From Lysobacteraceae bacterium 2PB (GTDB taxonomy: Bacteria; Pseudomonadota; Gammaproteobacteria; Xanthomonadales; Xanthomonadaceae), in NCBI GenBank assembly GCA_005502915.1, contig SCMT01000003.1:223523-287522 (forward strand): DNA of 64,000 nt. Reading direction: 5' to 3'. The notes under the pieces are model-generated. The model saw only the letters and a list, made by a program, of their open reading frames with translations, ran no database searches and was not told the origin of the DNA. Position 1 is the stretch's first letter, and each line of letters begins with the position of its first letter. Position numbers and translations under genes: made by a program. Of this stretch, positions 18,475 to 26,699 are shown one piece after another.

Positions 18475-18786
18475 GTCATCCGTATCGGGCCGGATGATCG
18501 CCGACCCGCGATGACCGAAGCAGGGGCGTACCCTCAGGGCGCCCCTGCTTCATTTCTTGACCGGGATCCGGCGAACGAATCGACTTCATGGGCCAACCGG
18601 GTCCAACACGTGAATCCTGTCGCAGAAGATCTTCCTTATGAATTCAGAGTAGATCTTGCGGCCTGGAGCAGCATCGCTCATATGCACGTCCTCAGTCACC
18701 ACACAGGCCGGTTCGAATTGCGAACCGCGGCGAATGAAGCGAGGCGCACGTCCGGAAAGACTTTCGGCATCAGATCGACTGACGAA
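18475..18786. other. intergenic region between the lipoprotein gene and the immunity-type genes
   Basis: This 312-base region holds the terminator at 18517-18551. From about 18560 onward the base composition becomes visibly AT-richer. An open frame on the plus strand begins inside the terminator and is not credible as a gene. I see nothing else. Confidence 0.4.
18517..18551 (+). terminator. intrinsic-type terminator after the lipoprotein gene
   Basis: A perfect 12-bp stem (GAAGCAGGGGCG at 18517-18528, complement at 18540-18551) has an 11-base loop and is followed by ATTTCTT. It sits 43 bases after the lipoprotein stop and faces the minus-strand toxin/immunity operon, so it may act in both directions. 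Confidence 0.7.
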
Positions 18787-19422
18787 TCATCTGGTCGAAA
18801 AATCACCTTCAATGGAGATGAATTCCTGGCCTAAGTAGACAGGAACCTGCTGGGAGGGATTCCAGGCACGGATCCTGCGGAAGTCATGCCTACCGGTCGA
18901 AACAAGATCGTTGACCCTTGCAAGCAATGAAGCATAACTATCCGCGGAAGCAATCAGGCCAGCCAAGGCCGTCTCCACATCGAGATCGACAGCCACCTCT
19001 TCCTGCACGCACAGCAGTGATTCCCAGTACGAAAAAACCAGGTCGCTGCAATTTCTTTGCGATGGACTGATCGCACTGGACAGTGCTGCCTCGATGGCCG
19101 ACATGGCGTGCACCGCCTGACGTCCGATCGAATAGCCCCATATCCAATGGTCAGTTTCGACCGCCTCAACGAAGGCAAGGTCATCCCGCCTTCCCTCGCC
19201 CGACAGATAGCCGTAAAGCTTCTCGAGCGCAATCACTTCTTTCGACAGATCGATCGACCCAATCATGCCCGCTGCATGCAGTGGAGGCATGCAGCGCTCC
19301 GCGATCAGCGCGTAGAAAAGGGTGCGCGCCCATGAACTGAATGATTTGATCACTGGAATCGAATCGTCGAGCGATGATCTCAGCGAATCGATTCGATCTT
19401 TATGACCCCACAGGCTAGCCAT
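18787..19422 (-). CDS. small helical protein, second immunity candidate (DUF416/YjaG-like?)
   Basis: This 211-aa protein is predicted to be mostly helical and has no signal peptide. An N-terminal FYALIAERCMPPLHAA stretch and a later SIGRQAVHAMSAIEAAL stretch recall the pattern of DUF416 proteins such as YjaG, but this is by eye and weak. It starts 11 bases after the stop of the SUKH gene, with GGGAG upstream, as the last gene of the rhs operon. Small cytoplasmic proteins in this position are often immunity proteins, sometimes left over from an earlier toxin tip. It lies inside the AT-richer island. Confidence 0.55.
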   Translation of the reverse strand: MASLWGHKDRIDSLRSSLDDSIPVIKSFSSWARTLFYALIAERCMPPLHAAGMIGSIDLSKEVIALEKLYGYLSGEGRRDDLAFVEAVETDHWIWGYSIGRQAVHAMSAIEAALSSAISPSQRNCSDLVFSYWESLLCVQEEVAVDLDVETALAGLIASADSYASLLARVNDLVSTGRHDFRRIRAWNPSQQVPVYLGQEFISIEGDFSTR

Positions 19423-19433
19423 CGCACTCCCGG

Positions 19434-19913
19434 TTACTCAAGGCCTGAATTTGGATCATGCAATGAAGATTCAGCCAGCCAACCATCCAGCCGGTAGTCC
19501 AACTCTATGACCTCATCTTCACCCGCCTCCCACATCCATATGAAAGGGTCATCGTCTCCGTAAGGCATGCAAAAACATGCGGTGCCATCTGTAGCGAAAA
19601 CGATGAAATTCGCAAACGTATCTTGATCTCTATCAAACCATGGAGCGGTTTTAGGCGAATTGTTTCGCTGCAACGAATTCCAAAGCCATTTTGCCTCTTT
19701 GCGTTCCGGAGCTGGAGTGGCGCAAGGAAACAGTACGAATTGATTCAACTCAGCGCCATTGGATATCGCCGAAAGGAAAAGCCTCAGGGATCCAGGCACC
19801 TTGTGCGGCAAGACCTTCTCCATACCTGCCAGGTCGTCTTCGGAAACCGGTGGATGCAACCTCTTCCTTTCGAAACGTTCCAAGGCGGACAGCAGCGACT
19901 CCAAGGTTGTCAT
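19434..19913 (-). CDS. SMI1/KNR4 (SUKH) family immunity protein
   Basis: This 159-aa protein has SUKH features: an N-terminal helix followed by VSEDDLAGMEKVLPHKVPGS, which matches the family's 'E..lP..lP..l..F' pattern. FANFIVFATDGTACFCMPYG and a C-terminal acidic strand follow. SUKH proteins neutralise diverse toxin tips of polymorphic toxins in the cytoplasm. The start overlaps the rhs stop by four bases (TGA inside ATGA at 19910-19913), which couples its translation to that of the toxin. It is therefore the primary immunity candidate for the RHS tip. Base composition is lower in GC than in the main body of the toxin gene, consistent with exchange as a module. Confidence 0.8.
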   Translation of the reverse strand: MTTLESLLSALERFERKRLHPPVSEDDLAGMEKVLPHKVPGSLRLFLSAISNGAELNQFVLFPCATPAPERKEAKWLWNSLQRNNSPKTAPWFDRDQDTFANFIVFATDGTACFCMPYGDDDPFIWMWEAGEDEVIELDYRLDGWLAESSLHDPNSGLE

Positions 19914-22900
19914 GGCAGAGCCCCGCGAGGAGGCAAATCAAGCGCACGCTTTTTCTTGCAAGGCTTGGGTTTTTTCACCGTCCACTTGCCTCCCCGTTTA
20001 CGGTAATAGCGATGCTCGATACCTTGATGATCGGCAGTCCACTTTGGATCGGCATACTCATAACCGAAGCCGCACTCGGAAGGGCAGCCGAACCGGTGCC
20101 TCAAATCGAGCCCCGGAGGCGCTTTGAAATCCTTCTTGGGGCGTTTGCATTGATTCTTGAGCCATCCCCTGACGCTTGAAGGGATGAGCGGATCATTCAT
20201 GAGATCGCACCATCGATCCCTCATGCCCTGCATCAAGCCCGCACTATCAGAGAATGATAGCGGCTCGCTCCCTGCATAGTCGTAAGTCGATAGGGAGGCA
20301 ATCAGCCCAATGGGATCGCTCTGGACATACCGTCCTGACGCTGCCTCGTAATCCCGGAAGTAGTTGTAATGCAGCCCGCTGGCTGCGTCGAACTGCTGGC
20401 CCGGGAAGCGCAGGCTGTAGGCGAAGACGCCCTGCCCGCTCGGGTTCTGGTTGGCGGCGGTGTCGCCGAAGGGCGCACTGTCCCAGATCCAGACTTCAGC
20501 GCCGGCGGCATTGACGATGGCGCGCGGCGTGTCAAGGTGGTCCGGGTGGACGAAGTACACCGCGACATCGCCGACGACCAGGCCGCCGTGCGTGGCGACG
20601 GTCGATGCAGGCGCGAGCACGGCGACCGGGGTGTCGTCGATCCACACATGCTCCGCGATCAGGCGTCCAGTGCTGTCGTACTCGCCGAGCAGATGGCCGG
20701 CGTCGTCGTAGACGTACTGGCGGTAGTTGCTGCCTGCACTGGACGAGGTCGGGCATGTGCCGCCCTGCAGGGCTACGCAGACGCGTTCTCCGATGGCGTT
20801 GTATGCGTAGCGGGCGAGCACGGTCGGCCCCTGCCGCACTTCGGCCATGCGGTTGCGGCCGTTGTAGACGAAGGTCTTGCCGTCTGCGCTGGTGGTGTTG
20901 CCGGCCGCGTCGTACTGGCGCGCGGCGCCGCTGACCGCCGACAGACGATTGCTTGTGGCCTCGATCGTGTAATCGCTGGTGCCTGCGCCGTCCGTCTGCT
21001 GCGTACGGTTGCCGGTGGCGTCGTAGGACCAGCGCAGTGCCTGAGGACCGTCGGCGGAGACGAGGCGATCCTGGTCGTCGTAGTCGTAGGTCCAGTCGCC
21101 TAGCGCCGTAATGCGTCCCGCAGCGTCGTACTGCAACGCGACTGATCGCGACCCGCGCGTATGGCCAGTGATGCGGCCATCGAGATCGAACGTGCGCTGG
21201 TAGCGTCCGGCCGGGGTGGTCCAGCCGCTCGGGCCATCGAACAGGAAGTGGTCGACCTCGCTGACGATGACCTGGCCGTTGACCAGCAGTTCGCGGATGC
21301 GCCCGTCGCTGGCGTAGCGGTAGGCCACGGTGGCACCGGAAGGCAGCTGCATCGCGCTGGGCAGACCGTTCGCATAGGCCATGCCCATGGTCTTCCGGGC
21401 AGCGGCATTGTCGTCCGCGCCGAGCTGCTGGACCTTCGCGGTCACGCGACCTTGCGCATCGTACACATAGCGCGTGCGGCCGCTGCCGTCGGACATCGTG
21501 GTCAACCGACCCTTCGCGCCTGCGCCTCCGGCGACTTCGTCGTAGGCATAATCCAGGGTTTCGTCTGGATAAACGATGCGCAGCAGGCGATTGGCCGCGT
21601 CGTAGCTGTAGTTCGCGACGACATTGCGCGAATCCGTGCGCTGAACCAGATTGCCCGCAGCATCGTAGCGATGCTGCGCGATGCCTGTATCCGGACTGGC
21701 CAGGCTCAGCAATTCGTTGAAGCCGTTGTAGGTGTAGCCGGTCTTCAGGCCGCGTGGGTCGGTCACTTCGCGCAGGTTGTCCTGCGCGTCGTAGCGATAC
21801 CCGACGCGACCGTCGAGCGGATCGATGCTCGCCTTCAGGCGATGCAGCGGGTCGTACTCGCTTCGCGCGGCCTGCGCATGGACCGGCGACTGCACCGAGG
21901 TTTCATTGCCATGCGTGTCGTAGCCGAAACGGGTGACATCATCCGCATCCGCACCCTTCAGCTCGATCAGGCGTCCCAGGTGGTTGATCGTGCGGATCAT
22001 CGTCTGTGCGAGGCGATCCTGCGGATCGAAGCTTTCCTCCTTGACCCGATCGCCCGCCGCATTGAGCGTGTAGACGATGCGGTTGCCCAGGGAGTCGCTG
22101 ATGCGAGTCAGCCGGCCCGCATCATCGTAGTCATAGGTCATCGCGCTCCCATCCGGCAACTGCATGCGCGTGAGGTTGCCCGCTCCGTCGTACAGATAGA
22201 CGGTGGTTTCGCCCGTGGACTGCCCGGCAGGCACGACCGTCACCGTCCGCAGCCGGTCGCGCTCGTCGTAGCCGTAAAGGGTGGTCGTGCCGTTCGGGTC
22301 GACGCGGGTCAGCAGCTTGCCGGCAGCGTCGTACTGGGTATAGCGCGTGACGAGGTTGTTCGGATCGGTGACGCTGGCGAGATTGCCTGCGTCGTCGTAG
22401 GCATAGCGGGTGACATCGACGACGTCCATGCGCGGACCATCCTCGGTCAGCACCTGGCCGCGCGCGTTGTAGGTGTAGCGCCACACGCGCGACTGCCCGT
22501 CGGCGGTGACCGTCTTCGTCTCGACCAGGCCCTGGGCGTTGTAGGCGTAGTCGGTGACCATCGAACCGCTGGACGCCGCGGGCTCGTTGATGCGGGTCGG
22601 CAGGCGCCAGGTCGGATGCCAGGTCGCGGAGCGCGTCTGCGCTTCCGGGGAACCGGAAGCCTGCGTCACCTGGGTCAGCAGGCGGCGCGCGTTGTAGCTG
22701 AACGTGGTCAGGTTGCCGTTGTGGTCGCGCTCCCAGGAGGGATCGCCGTTGCCGTTGAACTCCGAGGTGCTGACGCTGCCCGCGCCGCAGCCCGAGCAGG
22801 GCTGGCTGGTCGAGGTGGCGTAGTTCGTGTCCTGGATCTGGCGGAACAGGAAGGTGCTGCTCGCGCCGTAGGGATCGGTCACGACGGTCCGCTTGTCGCC

Positions 22901-25900
22901 GAAGCTGAAGGTGTAGCGGTTCGCGCCGCCGGCGTACGTCGATTCGATCGCGCGGTTCTGGTAGTCGTAGCGCCAGGTGACGTAGCGGACGCCGCGCTCG
23001 TCGGTGATGCCGGTGAGCAGCGAGCCGCGTCCCGGCATCTCGTAGTGATACTCCCGCGACAGGTTGCCCGGGTAATTCACCTTCACCAGACTGCCGTATT
23101 CGCTGTACTCGTAGGTGTACACGCGATCCAGCGGATCGATCATGCGCACCATCTGTGTGGTGACCGGATCGTATTCGAAGCGCAGCGAACGGCCGGCGTC
23201 GTCGGTGACGCGCACCAGCTGGTCCGCATCGTTGTACGCGAGCACCTGCTCGACGCCGGCGCGGTTGCGGATGCGCAGCAGCTTGCCTTCTTCGTCGTAG
23301 GTTTCGGTCTCGTCGTCGATGTTGACGTAGACCCAGCCGGACGTCCTGCCGAGCAGGTCGGTCTGCCGTTCGAGGCGTTCGGGGACGTCGACGGGCGCGA
23401 CATAGGCGCCATTGCGATAGACGAACTGGAACAGCGCGCCATCGCCGCGCGCGACCAGCACCGCTTCGGGGCGCTTAGTCGGGTCGGCGTCCGGCGCCAG
23501 TTTCACCCGGGTGAGATAACGGTTGGTCCATTTGTGGCCGAGCACGCTGCCGTTGGGCAGGTAGCTGCGATAGTTGCGCTCGAAGACCAGCGGGAACACG
23601 CCCGCACCGACGTAATCGGTTTCAGTCTGGTACTTGACGCCGGCGTCGACGCTGACGGGATTGCCGCGACCGGGTCGGCCGCCGCCGAACCCGCCACCGA
23701 AGCCCCCGCCTCCACCACCGAATCCGCCACCACCGAAGCATGGCGGGTTGTAGTTGCAGATCGCGGCGTCGAGCGCGCTGATTCCCAGCTCCGCCAGTTC
23801 CTCCGGCGTCAGGTTCTCGATGCCGTTCATGACCATGCGGACCCAGTTCATGACCTCCATCGCGGTCATGATGATCTCGATGGTCCACAGCACCGCGCTG
23901 ACGACGGCGATCGCCGGCAGCGCGACCGGGCCGAGCACGGCCGCGACGGTGAGTCCCGCCAGCATGCGTGCGCCCCAGCGCGCGATGCGGCGGGTCAGGA
24001 TCTTCACCATCTTCGAACGGCAGAGCAGTTCGAGCGAGACGGCCTTGGCGATGCAGCCGACGGTGATGGCGCCGTTCAGGCCGCCATCGATGCGGTACAG
24101 GCCGGCACCGGATTCGGGATCGAGGATCACGTAACCCGCGCCCGCCTGCCGGTTGTCCTTGTATTCGCGCTCGGGGACGATCGCGACCAGTCCGGCCGAC
24201 ACGCTCTGCGCGATCTCGGATTCGGCATCAGCACTGAGCTGGAGCTTCGGCATGATCGCCGACAGGTTGTCGCGGGTGATGATGTGGATCGGCACGCGCA
24301 GTTCGTTGGCGCGCAGCAGCATGCTGGTCGCGGACATGCCGTAGCCCGGCTGGCCGCTGAGCAGCAGGTCCCAGGTCAGGCTTTCGTTGAACGAGGCCTG
24401 CGCGCCGTACTGCACGATCATCAGCCGGCGCTTCTCGGGGTCGCTGTTCGCGACGGCGATGTTGTCGGACTTGATATCGGTCGACTGGCCGGTGAATAAC
24501 CCGGTGCGCGGGATGCCGAAGAAGTACGTCACCTGCAGCGGGATCGCGAAGGCGCCGACCGACGGACGACGCAGGAAGCTGCCACCCCAGCCCTTGGCGC
24601 TGAGGTCGCCCTGCATGTCGCTCATGAACCAGTACTGCATGCCCGCGAGATGCAGGCCCTGCGCGACCGGCAGGGTCACCGTGTCCGGCAGCGGCTCGAC
24701 GAGTTCGCTCAGCTGCTCCCGGGTCACCCCGCCGAGGTTCGGCGTGAAACTGATGTGCGAGCCGGCGGCGTACTCGTGCGGCTCGGCGCCGAAGCTGCCG
24801 CGACCGTGAGGATCGACGATTCCGGCGGTCCACATCTGCATCGTGCCCATGGCGGCATAGCCACCGGTGCCGACGATCTCGTCGCCGACGCGGAGCACCG
24901 GCCGCACGCTGAACGCCGACAGCGACAGGCTGGCGAGATTGCGCGCGGCATAGTCGAGCAGCGTGTCGCGCTGCGCCTGGGTGGCGGCTTCGTAGCCGAC
25001 AACGATCGAATGCCCGCCCAGGCTGTGGGTCGGCAGGCGCACGGTCATCGAAGGCGACTCGAGCGCGTAGTCCGTGCGGGTGTCGAAGCGGTTGACGACG
25101 ATGTGGTTCTTCAGCCGGTCGGGCACGACGTCCTGCGGCGTGCCGCGCGCGATGACCCGGTACGGAAGCGTGCCGGCGAGCACTTCGTCGTTGAGTGGAA
25201 TGATCGTCTGCGCGCCGAAGACATCATCGGGCTTCGCATCGGGCGCATTCGCATCGATGTGCGCTGCGGCACGATCGAGGTAGGCATCCAGCGACGTCGA
25301 GTAGTCGTTGAGATCCATGCCCGTGATCGAACCGTCGTCGCCACGCACGGCGCCGTCGACCACACGCTGCAGCGCGGTCGCCGGATTCCATCCGGTCGCC
25401 TGCAGCAGGGACATCGGCGTCCCGTAGGCATGCTGCTTGAAGCTGCCGTCGAGCGGCACCCAGGTGTCGGGCGTGCGCTCGATCGCACCGCGCGACGGGA
25501 TGAAGTCGACATGCACCTCCAGCCAGAGGTGCTCGAAGCGGATCGCCGAAATGCGACCACCCGAGGTCAGGTACTGCGCCGGGATGCCACCCATCAGCAT
25601 CAGGTCGAGCGCGTCGTCGCCGGTGCGTGCATTGCTCAGCCAGTTCTGCATCTGCGCGATCGGCACCTGCACCGTGCCGTACACGTAGCGCGTGCTGTAG
25701 CCGGAAGCCTTGAGCAGCGCGGCGAGCAGGACGTTGGTGTCGTAGGCGTTGCCCTGGCGGGCGATCAGGGTCTGCTCGGCGCCGCGCAGCACGCCGTAGG
25801 TCGGCGTGAAGCGGATGTTGTCGTGCACCCAGTTGTGGATGCGGATCGGACTGCGCCCGAGCTGCTCGGCCAGCGCCTGGATGCGCGGCGTCACTTCGGC

Positions 25901-26644
25901 GGGATCGCTGCTCAGCGCGCGCGCGGCGAAATCGCCCTCGTCCTCGCCCGCTGCCGCAGCCGCCGTTTCGGTCGCGGCTGCCTGCTTCGCCGATGCCTCC
26001 GGCTGGACGGCGGCGACGCGATCGAGCGCATTGCGCGTCATGACCGGCGCGCGATCGATCTTGCCGGTCACGACGCGACGCACGCTGTCGGGATCCAGCG
26101 GTTTGAAGCGGCCGTTGAATTCCTGGTCCTTGATCGATTCGGCGAGCGAACGCGCGGCCGCCAGCATCGCCTCGGGCTGGTTGCCGATGCGCGCGCCGTG
26201 GAGGACATTGGCACGCTCGCGGAAGGCGACCATGCGCGCGACGATCTCGCGCTCGCCGTCACCGTGCAGGCTGCGCATCTCGTAGGGCATGTCCTCGAGC
26301 GCTTCGCGCTTTTCGGGCGTCGGGGCACCGAAGAGGTATTCGATCGGCCCCAGCGCGACCACTGCCTGTCCCAGCGCGTCGGCCAGCGCCAGCAGTTCCT
26401 CGCGTGGCGCGTTCGCGGCATCGGCCGTGCGCAGCGCGTGCGCGGCGCGCGCGACTTGCCCGAAGCGACGGGCCGCATCGGCCTCGCTGACGGTGGCGTT
26501 GTCGAGCGTTGCCGGCGGCACCTCGACGGCGTCGGCCGGACGTGCGGCCACCTGCCCGAACACGGGTTCGGGATGGGTGATGCCGACGACCGAGACCAGG
26601 GCGGCCAGTGCGAGCGACAGTCCGAGATTGAATTGCTGCTTCAT
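19910..26644 (-). CDS. Sec-exported transglutaminase-like / YD-repeat (RHS) polymorphic toxin
   Basis: The protein has 2244 aa. Order of parts: a signal peptide (1 to ~31); a helical region; and a transglutaminase-like domain (~245-400) in which the cysteine position reads GNAYD (no Cys) while His (EHLWLEV) and Asp (VPLDG) remain. Then come hydrophobic helices near 890-940, a Gly-rich linker near 968-990, a DUF6531-like GNPVSVDAG segment, dozens of YD repeats, and the RHS core ending RYVQSDPIGL near 2103-2112. A ~130-residue tip with five cysteines and a Lys-rich end follows; its activity is not recognised. The start at 26644 has GGGGA upstream and gives a standard signal peptide; ATG 26656 is an alternative. 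The stop overlaps the SUKH immunity gene. No PAAR or VgrG is nearby. Confidence 0.85.
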   Translation of the reverse strand: MKQQFNLGLSLALAALVSVVGITHPEPVFGQVAARPADAVEVPPATLDNATVSEADAARRFGQVARAAHALRTADAANAPREELLALADALGQAVVALGPIEYLFGAPTPEKREALEDMPYEMRSLHGDGEREIVARMVAFRERANVLHGARIGNQPEAMLAAARSLAESIKDQEFNGRFKPLDPDSVRRVVTGKIDRAPVMTRNALDRVAAVQPEASAKQAAATETAAAAAGEDEGDFAARALSSDPAEVTPRIQALAEQLGRSPIRIHNWVHDNIRFTPTYGVLRGAEQTLIARQGNAYDTNVLLAALLKASGYSTRYVYGTVQVPIAQMQNWLSNARTGDDALDLMLMGGIPAQYLTSGGRISAIRFEHLWLEVHVDFIPSRGAIERTPDTWVPLDGSFKQHAYGTPMSLLQATGWNPATALQRVVDGAVRGDDGSITGMDLNDYSTSLDAYLDRAAAHIDANAPDAKPDDVFGAQTIIPLNDEVLAGTLPYRVIARGTPQDVVPDRLKNHIVVNRFDTRTDYALESPSMTVRLPTHSLGGHSIVVGYEAATQAQRDTLLDYAARNLASLSLSAFSVRPVLRVGDEIVGTGGYAAMGTMQMWTAGIVDPHGRGSFGAEPHEYAAGSHISFTPNLGGVTREQLSELVEPLPDTVTLPVAQGLHLAGMQYWFMSDMQGDLSAKGWGGSFLRRPSVGAFAIPLQVTYFFGIPRTGLFTGQSTDIKSDNIAVANSDPEKRRLMIVQYGAQASFNESLTWDLLLSGQPGYGMSATSMLLRANELRVPIHIITRDNLSAIMPKLQLSADAESEIAQSVSAGLVAIVPEREYKDNRQAGAGYVILDPESGAGLYRIDGGLNGAITVGCIAKAVSLELLCRSKMVKILTRRIARWGARMLAGLTVAAVLGPVALPAIAVVSAVLWTIEIIMTAMEVMNWVRMVMNGIENLTPEELAELGISALDAAICNYNPPCFGGGGFGGGGGGFGGGFGGGRPGRGNPVSVDAGVKYQTETDYVGAGVFPLVFERNYRSYLPNGSVLGHKWTNRYLTRVKLAPDADPTKRPEAVLVARGDGALFQFVYRNGAYVAPVDVPERLERQTDLLGRTSGWVYVNIDDETETYDEEGKLLRIRNRAGVEQVLAYNDADQLVRVTDDAGRSLRFEYDPVTTQMVRMIDPLDRVYTYEYSEYGSLVKVNYPGNLSREYHYEMPGRGSLLTGITDERGVRYVTWRYDYQNRAIESTYAGGANRYTFSFGDKRTVVTDPYGASSTFLFRQIQDTNYATSTSQPCSGCGAGSVSTSEFNGNGDPSWERDHNGNLTTFSYNARRLLTQVTQASGSPEAQTRSATWHPTWRLPTRINEPAASSGSMVTDYAYNAQGLVETKTVTADGQSRVWRYTYNARGQVLTEDGPRMDVVDVTRYAYDDAGNLASVTDPNNLVTRYTQYDAAGKLLTRVDPNGTTTLYGYDERDRLRTVTVVPAGQSTGETTVYLYDGAGNLTRMQLPDGSAMTYDYDDAGRLTRISDSLGNRIVYTLNAAGDRVKEESFDPQDRLAQTMIRTINHLGRLIELKGADADDVTRFGYDTHGNETSVQSPVHAQAARSEYDPLHRLKASIDPLDGRVGYRYDAQDNLREVTDPRGLKTGYTYNGFNELLSLASPDTGIAQHRYDAAGNLVQRTDSRNVVANYSYDAANRLLRIVYPDETLDYAYDEVAGGAGAKGRLTTMSDGSGRTRYVYDAQGRVTAKVQQLGADDNAAARKTMGMAYANGLPSAMQLPSGATVAYRYASDGRIRELLVNGQVIVSEVDHFLFDGPSGWTTPAGRYQRTFDLDGRITGHTRGSRSVALQYDAAGRITALGDWTYDYDDQDRLVSADGPQALRWSYDATGNRTQQTDGAGTSDYTIEATSNRLSAVSGAARQYDAAGNTTSADGKTFVYNGRNRMAEVRQGPTVLARYAYNAIGERVCVALQGGTCPTSSSAGSNYRQYVYDDAGHLLGEYDSTGRLIAEHVWIDDTPVAVLAPASTVATHGGLVVGDVAVYFVHPDHLDTPRAIVNAAGAEVWIWDSAPFGDTAANQNPSGQGVFAYSLRFPGQQFDAASGLHYNYFRDYEAASGRYVQSDPIGLIASLSTYDYAGSEPLSFSDSAGLMQGMRDRWCDLMNDPLIPSSVRGWLKNQCKRPKKDFKAPPGLDLRHRFGCPSECGFGYEYADPKWTADHQGIEHRYYRKRGGKWTVKKPKPCKKKRALDLPPRGALP

Positions 26645-26699
26645 GCATTTCCCCATCGCAACCGTCCCCGGGGCACCTGCCCGCGGGGACGAACCAGCG

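Noticed and set aside
18511..18834. 107-codon open frame on the plus strand
   Set aside because: It begins inside a strong terminator hairpin (18517-18551), has no ribosome site, and its 3' end overlaps the minus-strand 211-aa gene.
21161..24499. 1112-codon plus-strand frame opposite the RHS gene
   Set aside because: Repetitive low-information translation mirroring the YD repeats; no motif or ribosome site.
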